In this document: one piece after another, positions 37,701 to 47,500 of the stretch
How the letters are laid out: each line of letters begins with the position of its first letter
How positions within the stretch are numbered: the stretch's first letter is position 1
Assembly (NCBI RefSeq): GCF_026914265.1
Contig: NC_069133.1
Coordinates: forward strand, 12,675,375-12,739,374
Reading direction: 5' to 3'
Source: Mya arenaria
Taxonomy: Eukaryota > Mollusca > Bivalvia > Myida > Myidae
Length of the DNA stretch: 64,000 bases
Position numbers and translations under genes: made by a program
Notes under the pieces: generated by a model
What the model was told of the DNA's origin: nothing
The model's input: only the letters and a program-made list of their open reading frames with translations
Databases searched by the model: none

Positions 37701-39371
37701 ATTATTAGCTGAGATATTTAAACATTATAGTTATAAATAGTAAGTATGCAATGGGGCATTTTATATCATACATGTACTGTACAACCATAAAATGAATATA
37801 TATTAAAAATAACTTCCTTTGCAAATTTGAAATGTTGTCAGAATGCTGACAGAATCAAAAACACAGTTAGAGACTCTCACTATATTAAACAGAAATAAAT
37901 AAACATTGTAGTAGAATTGAAGAGAAATTACAACAACAATCAAATGGTACCTTTTGGCATTGTTTCAAATCTGGTAAAGCCACTGCATGATGTAGAAGAT
38001 GTTTTGAATTTTAGTACGTTGAAAATGGTTTGTAAACACTACTATTTTAGATTATAAGAAGTATACATTTTTTAGGCCACAAGTAATAAAAAATACATTC
38101 AGAAGCAAAATATTCAATACCTCCCCCGCGCTGAAGCTTCCCTACTGTTGCTGTTGGACTCTCGCTGTGCATCATTGAGGAGCTTCTCAATGTTTAGCGG
38201 CGTATATAACCCGCTTGCATGTATTTCATTGTTCTCTTTCTCTTTCTCTGGAGAACATGCCTGGTAGTACAGGTCTACCCATGACTCTGAAAAATACCAA
38301 TAGCATGTTGAAGAGTACATGCAAGACTGTGGTTACCACCTGAAGTAAAACAGTGACTTTTTACAGTCTGGAACAAACAGCCTTGATTTTATATATATAT
38401 ATACTGTATGTCTATGCTGCCTCAAATCAAATGAAGGTAAAAAAAATCATGGTGTTATGATGATGAACTTTTGTAGGCCAGCTTCATTCCTTCTGAAAGA
38501 CAGGAAGATATTTACAGACTACCAACAACAAGGATACTTTTTTTGCATTAGGCCAGTTAATATTTTTTTATAGATTTTTTTTTTAAAATAATATTTTCAA
38601 TAAGTTCTCATTCCAGATAATGCCTGCTTAAAATACTCAGCCTGAAGATAGTTTTCTATAAAAAAAATGGTATCAATGGAAAATGGTTTGAATTTCAGTG
38701 AATTTGATCACAGTGATTTGGTGGGAATGAGCTCCCTCTTTGGTGTCATTTGACCTGTACAAAATTTAGTGACATTAAACCTAAAATAGTTTTTTTTTTC
38801 AGAAATGACACCAAAGCGGGAGCTCATTCCCACCAAATCACTGTGAATTTGATCCTACTCCCAGATCTGATGAAACCATACATAGTAATTAAATTTAATA
38901 ATGCCACAAGTTTTCTTCAATTAAAAATATTCAGATTCATTTTTTTAATACAGAGTAGTACACTAAAATACACCATTTAGTTTAATGTATTATACAGTAA
39001 CAGTTATATAACTTTATAAGCATGTTTTTTTTAACAACAGATGTATACAGACATCACATTTCATTTCAAAGCTTATATTTTCGTCAAAACCGTTCTGCGT
39101 ACACAATTTGCACTTCCCTAACGTCAAATCAAGGTACGGCCCCAGTAAGCTATAGACTGTATAATTGAAGCACATGTATTCAACTTCAGCAGCGAAACGT
39201 GCAGGGCTGCACCTGCTACTGTATATTCAGCGGGGAAAAAGAGGCAACAAATTACTCGTTTTTTAACTCAATTATACGCAATGTTTTAAAATAAAGACTT
39301 CGATCAAGTCTGCATTATTGTTACTCACCCCTTAGTTCATCTTTCTGTAGGGGAATATTCTCCGAATTCAT
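28754..39371 (-). CDS. BNIP3: BNIP3-family mitophagy receptor (6 coding exons, 185 aa)
   Basis: BNIP3/BNIP3L proteins are tail-anchored in the outer mitochondrial membrane and bind Atg8/LC3 to recruit autophagosomes. Exons: 39329-39371, 38121-38286, 35401-35473, 34404-34474, 29503-29658, 28754-28802. All junctions are GT-AG and phases close at 558 nt. Visible motifs: an LC3-interacting core SWVDL at residues ~16-20 (human SWVEL), IEKLLNDAQRES (~47-58), and the signature DWIWDWSSGPE (~102-112). A C-terminal membrane segment follows, containing THTCTLVVGVIFG: His, then Gly at +7 and +11, matching the family's His and GxxxG dimer spacing, with Thr where the vertebrate protein has Ala. The short tail TKCARKEVVN ends the protein. 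Length is close to human BNIP3 (194 aa). The central linker is divergent and the weak BH3-like region is not obvious. BNIP3 and BNIP3L cannot be separated from sequence alone. Confidence 0.93.
31312..31619. mobile_element. 308-bp GC-rich MITE
   Basis: TIRs CACCAGTCAATTGTAA and CACCAGTCAATTGTAA (inverted), then GGTCCGGGG, extend about 38 bp with a few mismatches. The element is strikingly GC-rich against its AT-rich surroundings. I could not define a clean target duplication. The overlapping short frames on both strands are not genes. Confidence 0.75.
31628..33286. mobile_element. Possible CAGGGC-ended element enclosing another repeat
   Basis: The left end CAGGGCATCC and the inverse of the right end CAGGGCTCC lie outside TTATAT words (31622-31627; 33288-33293, offset by one base on the right). 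Sub-terminal GGAAGTTT/AAACTTCC motifs are inverted at the two ends. The one-base offset and short TIR make this tentative. Confidence 0.4.
31770..33027. repeat. Dispersed repeat with internal ~190-bp duplication
   Basis: Begins AAGAGGCCCAAAAGGGCCTA then TGCTCTACTGG and ends GGCCTTTGGGCAGTAGAGCT, so the ends are roughly complementary. The internal block with CATGCATGGGC, ATCTGGCTGGTTTTC, AGGATATCTAAATACTGTAC and CAATCAAAACTGAAGAC occurs twice (about 32600-32775 and 32795-32950). This style of repeat is familiar from bivalve genomes (recollection, not a database result). Confidence 0.7.
34026..34348. mobile_element. 323-bp TTAA-flanked MITE
   Basis: TTAA at 34022-34025 and 34349-34352 flanks ends AGGGATCATATACCAGATG and (inverted) AGGGACTAGACACCAGAT. 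A related copy in the other orientation starts at 46131. TTAA duplication suggests piggyBac- or Kolobok-type mobilisation (inference). Confidence 0.75.
34523..34877. mobile_element. 355-bp fully palindromic TTAA MITE
   Basis: TTAA flanks (34519-34522, 34878-34881) enclose AGCTGCACTCTCACAGATT at the left and its inverse at the right. Inverted similarity continues almost to the centre (CAGTCTTATA words, AAATTGATGTTTTATGC), so a transcript could fold into one long hairpin. It lies in BNIP3 intron 3. Other copies are at 26644 and 57364. Confidence 0.85.
38710..38844. mobile_element. 135-bp foldback element with 10-bp TSD, BNIP3 intron 1
   Basis: A ~44-bp inverted repeat (ACAGTGATTTGGTGGGAATG, then AGCTCCC, CTTTGGTGTCATTT; one mismatch between arms) flanks a ~45-bp loop. 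The direct repeat GAATTTGATC lies at 38700-38709 and 38845-38854. A 9-11 bp duplication suits Mutator-like elements (inference). The near-identical arms imply recent insertion or strong conversion. Confidence 0.85.
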
Positions 39372-39777
39372 CTTAAAAACGTTGTTTGCGATAGCAAAAA
39401 TGTAAGGCGTAATTTCAATGTTTGTTGTCGTTTCGTTTATTTACATCTGACGTCAAACAAGTTGACCTACTTTGGACAGGGGACGTAATTATCAATGTCG
39501 CTTATATCTATGCAAATCGGTGAATGGGGTTACAACTATAAATAATTAAGCCGTGTAAATACCTCGCAACGGTAACTTCCCCTTTCTAAACAAGTGGTTA
39601 ACATTTCTTTGTAGACTCAAATAGATAAGTCATGGTGATTTATAACATCTTGTATCATATTTATTGTACCAACTATTCGTCATATCTTGTGTCACAGTGA
39701 AGGGATGTTTCAGTTTCACAATCAGTCTTATGTAACCATTTAAGTCACATGATCAGAAAATGGCGGATGTACAATAG

Positions 39778-40266
39778 CAAACTCCGCGCAGTGTTACTTC
39801 CCTTGCAGTACAGTAATCACTGCCTTCACAAATATCACGTGATGATAGAAACGGCACGTGATTGCAATTTACAAAATGGACGGAACACCTTTAAAAGAAA
39901 TTCCAGCAACATGTTTCATTTGTTTAGAAAATAAACGATTTTATTCCATAAAAGGAAAAAATGCAAAACGTTCGATACATGTCTGAATAGCTAACAACAC
40001 ATCCATGTTGATATTGTAATTTGTAAATCCTACTTTCAATTTGAAAAAAGACCGAACATTTCCGAATGTTTTTTTTAATTGTTATTTTTCTATAAAACAT
40101 ATTATGCCTATCAACTGGCGTAAAGTAATTATTTAAGAAAGGATATAAGAATAAATATATATGATTAAAAAAAATGCCATTAAAAGTTTTCATCCAATTT
40201 TGGATGAAAATCTTGTGGTGGCAGTGATTACTGTACTGCAAGGGAAGTAACACTGCGCGGAGTTTG
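39778..40266. mobile_element. 489-bp element, 47-bp perfect TIRs, 9-bp TSD (Mutator-like MITE)
   Basis: The 47-bp terminal arms (39778-39824 and 40220-40266), starting CAAACTCCGCGCAGTG and including TTACTTCCCTTGCAGTACAG, are identical. GTACAATAG is duplicated exactly at 39769-39777 and 40267-40275. A 9-bp duplication with long TIRs is typical of MULEs. No transposase frame. It sits about 400-900 bp upstream of the BNIP3 start codon. Identical arms and TSD indicate a young copy. Confidence 0.92.
39835..39860. promoter_or_regulatory. Two CACGTG E-boxes inside the MULE-like element
   Basis: TCACGTGA at 39835-39842 and CACGTG at 39855-39860. The first resembles the core bound by MITF/TFE-family factors; both contain ACGTG, the core of hypoxia-response elements. 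They lie ~470-490 bp upstream of the BNIP3 start. Function is unproven. Confidence 0.35.
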
Positions 40267-40638
40267 GTACAATAGCCCAAATAAAGAGGTTTTATCTGAA
40301 AATTTATTATTTACATCTTACCATTTTTGTCCTTGTTCCCTTTGCAAAAAGAAGAAATATGATATTGTAAAGACTTGGTTTCATTGTTCTTGGAACTCCA
40401 ATATATTAATGGGATTCTCCAATAGATACAGTAGGCACTAACAATTGCAAAACGTGTCCCAATCAATCTGTCACATTCAAAGCTTGGCAACCAGCAGTGC
40501 GTTCAGTAAACATGTTTGCAGCAAAGGCTTCGTGTTTGGTTTCCCGCTTGATGCACTGCGTTGCAACAGGGATACAAATCAAAATGTTTGCGATCGTTTT
40601 ATGAACGCTCGCCTTAGTGAACACACTGCAGCCTTAAG

Positions 40639-40682
40639 TCCCCAGGGGGAAGATACTTTTTAATTATACCACCCCCCTACAG
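40639..40682 (+). repeat. 44-bp dispersed block, copy 1
   Basis: TCCCCAGGGGGAAGAT, CTTTTTAATTATACC, ACCCCCCTACAG is repeated with one mismatch at 47335-47378. The purpose and parent element are unknown. Confidence 0.75.
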
Positions 40683-41104
40683 TAAACTAGTCATTTCAAA
40701 ATGCTGTACAGGGTTCTTTTTATATAAAAAAAGATTAAAACACACTTGCTGTACAGGGTTTCTTTTCTATTCTGCCTTAAAGACGACATAGCCTAGACAG
40801 CATTCTAGTATGACTAAGGTTTGCAACCTGGGCCCTGCTTGCAAGTCAGGCACATTATCAATTCAGCTTACCCAGATAACTTGCTAAATATTACTCTTTG
40901 ATCTTTGTGAGAAACAAAGACTCTTAGATACAAGGAGATGTGTGTGTGTGTGATACTCTATTTTTAGGGCTTTGAATAGTCTTCTTCTTAAATTCTTGTT
41001 CTGTGCGCAGTGTAAAGCAAATACACAGGAGGCATCTTACTATATTTTTCCAGCCCTAACCTCTTATATCTAGTGCTAGCCATTTTCTAATGTCTACCCT
41101 ATGA

Positions 41105-41170
41105 CACTGTTGGGGATTAAGCCCGTGACCTCTCGATCCTGAAGCTGACAAGCTACCGCTAGGCCATCTG
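41105..41170 (-). repeat. tRNA-like SINE fragment, minus orientation
   Basis: The minus strand reads GGCCTAGCGGTAGCTTGTCA (box A-like) and, 20-30 nt later, GGATCGAGAGGTCACGGGC and TTAATCCCC (box B-like). It is only partly tRNA-like, consistent with a SINE head rather than a tRNA gene. Confidence 0.55.
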
Positions 41171-41466
41171 TGGCTTAATCCATTAATTGTTTTTGAATCT
41201 GACAACAGTTAGCAATTAAGAGAAAGTTTTATAAGCTTTCTACAGGAGTGCTACTAACACAGAAGTCAGAGTTAGCAAAGTCAGCTGTGTCCCATTTAAA
41301 ACTTACATACAATTACTTGTACAGTAATTTGGTCAAATCACAACACATGCAAATTGGTATAATAATTTACCTAAAAAATCTTTTTTACAGAAAGAAGTCT
41401 CCAGAGAAGATCGTTTGGTTTGTGATAACTAGTTTTATCAGCTAGATACTGTGTGAATTGCGAGGA

Positions 41467-41545
41467 AAACTCCACACAACAGTAACTTCCTTTTGCTGTA
41501 CAGTACTTCCCTGCTCTTCAAGGGATATTACTGTGTGGGAGATTG
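41467..41545. mobile_element. ~80-bp foldback relative of the 47-bp TIR, adjacent to the PYROXD2 start
   Basis: Arms AACTCCACACAACAGTAACT and (inverted) CTCCCACACAGTAATATCCC fold on each other, and both resemble the TIR of the element at 39778 (AACTCCGCGCAGTGTTACTT, then CCCTTGCAGTACAG). It ends about 10 nt before the PYROXD2 ATG, so it probably lies in the 5' UTR or core promoter. Confidence 0.6.
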
Positions 41546-41554
41546 TTAGTGAGG

Positions 41555-44500
41555 ATGAAACTTCTTCAAGCTTGCAGTAGACTGTATACAACACAGGCGG
41601 CAGTTAATTCGAGACAGCTAAAGTCAGCCTATGATGCTGTAGTTATTGGCGGAGGTACTGTTTAGTTATTCAACTAATAATAGACATATTCAAATAAATA
41701 AAATGAATATAGTCAAAGCAAAATGCAAATTGACTTTGCATTCAACTTCTATGAATCCTAAAAAGTGTTTTTAATTTAGTGTGTCTTATTTTAATCGTGT
41801 ATGTTTTAAAACACCTTTTTATATTTTACTGTAATCCCTAATGATGTTGCTTACTCTGTGTTTTTAGGCCATAATGGTTTGGTCTGTGTATGTATTCCTT
41901 TTGTTCGCCTAGCAAGATTTATTTTCCATAGCTAATAATTACAATTCACCTTGCCTCAATTTAACACTTACCCATGTCCTTCTCTCAGTTATATTAATGC
42001 ATACACGTAGTAAGATGTTAAGTTATTCCCTTCTTCAGTGACTTCCCATATATTGAGTCTTTCAGTATTCTGTCTGTTCAAAACTTTCAGAAATCATGTA
42101 GTAGGGTTAAGCATGAGTTCTTAAGTTCAAGACTAATCCTGAGAATAAGAATTGAGAACTTTAAACTTCAGGCTATTTTACAGTTGTAACTTGTATAAAG
42201 GATTTGTTTTGCTCAGATATTTGCATCAAAACAGTAGGAAGTGTAACCTAGAAATGAATAAAAATGACTCTGAAACTATTTCAAAATGTGAAACTATTTC
42301 AAAATGGGTCTAAATGACCCTTACTAAACTCTTTATGGGGCATGAAACTGTCATACTCAAACACATTCCACCTCTTAATTTTCAGGATTGACATTTATCA
42401 GCTGTTAAAACCTCTGATTAGGGTTAGCTAAGTTTTTAAATCAAGCTTTGAAGAATTTTAAAATTATGAATTTGATAGGAAACTGGAAAATTGTGTTAAA
42501 ATGAAGCAAATTTATGTTCCAACTGCCAAATATGTACTTATTTATTATCATATAAGTCATCAATTTTGTAAGAGTAGAAGTTTGCAAAAGCTCAGTGGTT
42601 GTAAATATCACAGAACCGCAAGTCCTGAACTGGAAAAATGCTTTGAAAGCTTTCTCAAATTTTGGATTATATAACAGGGATTATGACTTTTTTTGTGCCA
42701 ATTTCCAGTGTAAGAATACGGTAAGCGGATGTTCGTCCCAAGTCTTATTTTAATGACTGTATTGAGCTGATCTCCATGAGAATAGAAAACTGTTGCTAAA
42801 GCGGGCAGGGTAAAGCCCCTTCCTGAAACTGCTCACCTGACAATGAAAGTGCCTAGCTTAAAAACAATATTGTACACTTGTATATGAATACATTTAATAG
42901 ACTTTTCTCCTTACTAAATCAGTAGAAATTAAATGTAGTAGTAGATGTTCAATTTACATTTTTCTTTCCTTAAATCTCTAATTAAGCCAAAAATAAAACA
43001 AATACCTGTTTTCCGACTGTTAAACAATGTAAAAACTAAAAACATTCATATATAAAATTTCATAGAAGCCATTCAAAATCTTTTTCAAAATGATTAATTT
43101 TGTACTAGTCTTGTCAAAAGATTTATCTAACAAATTTCATGTTACTTTGCCAAGAATATGCATTTTGTCAATAATATGTGTTTGTCAAGAATTTGCTTGG
43201 CTTTGCATGTAAAATTTAATAGTTTTTGGAATGCTAAAATTTAATATTTTGCATGGTAGAAACCAACATCTCTGCTTTTGAGCCAAACATGATAAACCTT
43301 TACTTTGTTACCTTGTATACCTTGGCCCGTGACACTTTTCTTTCATGTTTAAGGGAACTGTGCAAAATAATATTTTACAAAAGCAAAATAGCAGGGATTT
43401 TATTAGGAGATAGAGATGATTAGCTTTGGAATATTAATTGTGTTTGCTGTTTTTCCAGGCCTCCTACCTGCAGAAGGCGGGGCTGGATGTGTGTGTTCTG
43501 GAACGGCGCCATTTGATTGGTGGAGCTGCAGTCACTGAGGAGATTGTTCCAGGTAATGGATGTCTGTATTGTTATACTTCCATATTTGTCTATATCCTCT
43601 TTGTTTTTTGTGCCTTATGTCATTCTTTTGGGCTGTTAATTGCCTCTAAATAAGTTTGTCTTCGCATGCGAGTTTGGTTTGGTCCAAGCCGGACAAGGGA
43701 GTTTCATCAGGGTACTCCAGTTATCACTGTTATCACTGCACTCTTGCTCAACATCGGACGGACAAGAGTGATTAATGTAATGTTGTAATAACTTGTTTTA
43801 CAATCATTGTAAATAAAGAAGTTTAGACTAAGCTAAATAAGACATAAAAAAAATAATAAGTTGTTAAGATGGTCAATCTGTGCACCTTTAATGAATCATA
43901 TTTTAATTGTAAATAGTTAAGGGTATGACTGCTGTACTGTTGGCCCTGGGTTAAAATGATTCGCAAATATCACTATGGTTATAAGTCCAGAGTTTGTTCC
44001 CCTATCACTACTTCATACATGCCATAGGAAATATTTCCAGCAACACACTGAAATTACAACAATTTTTGGAATTAGTCAACATGGTCTTTGATGGTACAAA
44101 AAAGCTACAGATTGTTTGTTCATTTAATTTTAAACTCATAATATTATGGATGCTTTCCACTGTCAACCTTGAGCTAGTTTTTTTTTTTTTTTTTTTAAAT
44201 TTCTTTTTTTTTAATTCCAGAGATTTTTTGATCCCCTGCATGTATGCTACATTATTGATACTGTTTGCAGTATCAGTATGACAGAGACCAGACTCTATGA
44301 TTCCGGACCGATTGTAATGTTGATATTGATACGTTTGTAGTTAGTACAGCCATTATCATACATGTCTTGAATTGTCTATTTCTTTTGTTTTCTTCTCCAG
44401 GTTATAAGTTCTCCAGAGCCTCCTATGTGTTGAGTTTGCTGAGACCACAGATTGTTTCAGATCTCGACTTGAAGGTAAAAATGTCTGTGTTGTAAGTGTC

Positions 44501-47500
44501 GTTAAAGGAAAATGTAAATGTTTCCTTTGTTTGTTAATTTGGCATTTGTTGTCTTTTAGCTTGGGTAGTCGTTGTCAAGATTGAACTTGTCTTGGGTTTT
44601 GTCTAGGTTTTAAAAAGGACAGGGTGCTGCAGAAGAGGGACAAAAGGGCATATTGATTCAAGGCTGTGATTTGAATTTGACCAATAGTTTTAGGAATGTG
44701 TTAAAATTAAGTAATATTTTGTGTCAACTGCCATATTTGTGAAGCTTATAAGTATTTATAATCATAATTTAAGTTTGAATCAAAACAACAGAAAATTCCA
44801 CAGTCTCCAGTATTGAATTCTATGAAGGCAGAAGGGTGCACACGTTGGTCTCCATGAGGACAGAAGGGTGCGCATGTTGGTCTCCATGGGGGCAGAAGGG
44901 TGCACATGTTGATCTCTATGAGGGCAGAAGGGCGCTCTCCATGAGGACAGAAGGGCAGAAGGGTGCACACTTTGGTCTCCATGAGGGCAGAAGGGTGCAA
45001 AGGGTGCACATGTTGGTCTCCATGAGGGCTGAAGGGTGCACATGTTGATCTCCATGAGGGCAGAAGGGTGCGCATGTTGGTCTCCATGAGGGCTGAAGGG
45101 TGCGCATGTTGGTCTCCATGAGGGCTGAAGGGTGCGCATGCTGGTCTCCATGAGAGCTGAAGGGTGCGCATGCTGGTCTCCATGAGGGCTGAAGGGTGCG
45201 CATGCTGGTCTCCATGAGGGCTGAAGAGTGCGCATGCTGGTCTCCAAGAGGGCTGAAGGGTGCGCATGCTGGTCTCCATGAGGGCTGAAGGGTGCACATG
45301 CTGGTCTCCATGAGGGCTGAAGGGTGCACATGCTGGTCTCCATGAGGGCAGAAGGGTGCTACCAAAAAAGGACAGGGCGCAGCACCCTTCCATAACTCTT
45401 TAGCTGAAACCTTCCATATCTCAAGAAATAAAGGATAATTGTTATGTCAGTGTTGTAGATCACAGTATATTTTACTGAGTGATCACCAAAAGTTACCTTT
45501 CATGAGTGGCATAGCCACAATTGAATGATTTACCTGCGATGTTCAAGAAATGAAATATATATTTACACTGTAACAACAATATTTTTTATGTGCCTGAAAA
45601 GGATATAAAATGGAAATTAATTGTAGTTTTTCGGAAAGATGCTTCAAATTGTATGAAAACGTAACATCATTTCAGAAATAATTTTTGAAACTAGAAAAAT
45701 ATCAAATGGATTAATTTTCTTTGTTTGAAACAGTGAAATATCATTTATTTCTATGATAAATCTCTATAAACAACAGGAATCATAAAATCAAGGTTATTCT
45801 ATGTATAATTTTGATCAACATATTAAAAAATTATACTTTTATCTTCAACTTTTTCATTATGCTGATATTAAATCATGTACACTTTTCATTTCCATTTTTA
45901 CAGAAGTATGGTTTAAAGGTGTACCTCCGAGACCCGAATGCCTACACGCCCCTTATTGAGCCAGTCAGGGTCAAAGGTCAAGAGGTCAGGTCCTTGACCT
46001 TGGGTAGGGATGCTGCTAAAAATAGACAACAGATTGCACAGTTCTCTGAAAGAGATGCACAGGTTGGATGCTTTTCATGGCTTTGACAGTTTTATTTCTC
46101 ACATTAATACTTAAACATAATGATTATTCTTTAAGGGACTAGACACCAGATGTTTCCAAAGTCGACTAATATGGTATTTCTTCAAAACTAGACTACAACT
46201 GTCAATATGAGCTAGTTTGAGACTGATAATACATCGTCTTTTCTCTTACATGGTTTCCCAGTTTATTGTTAGGTAGTATATTTAGCTTGTGAAAGTCACA
46301 TGATTAGTACAGATACATAAACAGAATGCTATTTTAAAATTTACTGGGATTAAATTTGTAGTAAGTTTTCAAATTTAAAAAATACGCAAAAACTTTGAAA
46401 GATACATATGTCCTAAGCGATGTGATACATCAGTAAATAAAGATAAAAAAGTTGAGGTATTGTCATAGCCTTCCTTCCGTTTGCAAGCTGGCATTTGCAA
46501 GAACTAAAGATTGGCCTTAACTAAAAAATATGTTAAAGATCTTAATATGAAACTTAGTGCACATGTTCCAATCATTAGGGAAATGTCAAATGTACAGCTA
46601 GGCACATAATTCTGGTTTGAATGATTAAGATATGCCCCATTTTTACTGAAAAAAAGACTAGCTCAAGACATTCTGTTCGTCCTTAATAAAAAATCATGGA
46701 TTGGTTTTATACAAATTATACAAATGAGTTCAGAATTTTGTGGGGTAAATGGCACAAGTTTTTAATGTGACAATAATAGTGAGTTGTTTCCCTTCGGCTG
46801 TGAACCATCATTTTTACATTCATACTACATTCAAATAGTATGCAAAAGTGCAGAGAGCACAATATGACTCAAATAAGATTTTAAGCTGTGGCTTTTTTAA
46901 ACTACATGTTTGTTTTCATTATGTTTCCATAAACAGAGGTACACAGAGTTTGAAGCCTTGTTGGACAGAATAGTGACCTCCCTGGACCCTATGTTGGATA
47001 GTGCCCCGGTAGATGTGTCATCACCATGGAAACACAGGTCACTCAGAGAGAAGTATGCCACCTTGACCAAGGCTAAACAGCTTTACAACTGTGGTAAAAA
47101 ATATATATATTTATTTATTTTTTGCATAAAAACATAATTTTGGTCAGAACTTTGGAAAGTTTATGCATTGCTTAAATATCATGTTAGGATATTTTCCAAA
47201 ATTAATCTGGTTGTATGATAAAAAAATATATATAATTCAATAGTTTGAACCGAAAGAGAAATGTGGTTTGCTTTATTTCATATTCAAAAAGATATCTTGG
47301 CAATTTCCAAGGGCTATTCCATTTAAACATATCATCCCCAGGGGGAAGATCCTTTTTAATTATACCACCCCCCTACAGAAGCAATATTACTCTTTTTGGG
47401 TCCAAATCAGCCCTAAAAGACGCCAACCCATATACTATTTAAATAATTGCTTTCCTTCTGTGGCTTTTACTGGAATAGCAGTAAATAAAATCTTTATCAG

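Larger units (their letters stand above)
39372..41554. promoter_or_regulatory. Divergent upstream region between BNIP3 and PYROXD2
   Basis: The start codons at 39371 (minus) and 41555 (plus) are 2.2 kb apart in head-to-head arrangement. The first ~400 bp above BNIP3 has no listed repeat and probably holds its 5' UTR and core promoter; no convincing TATA box was identified. The remainder carries the elements at 39778, 40639, 41105 and 41467. Confidence 0.55.

Noticed and set aside
41105..41170. tRNA gene on the minus strand
   Set aside because: Box B is altered and the acceptor stem does not pair; a SINE remnant is more likely.
44746..45393. 215-, 187- and 149-codon minus-strand frames rich in [15 protein letters not shown]
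   Set aside because: Frames of the 32-bp minisatellite inside PYROXD2 intron 4; all three frames are open for the same reason.
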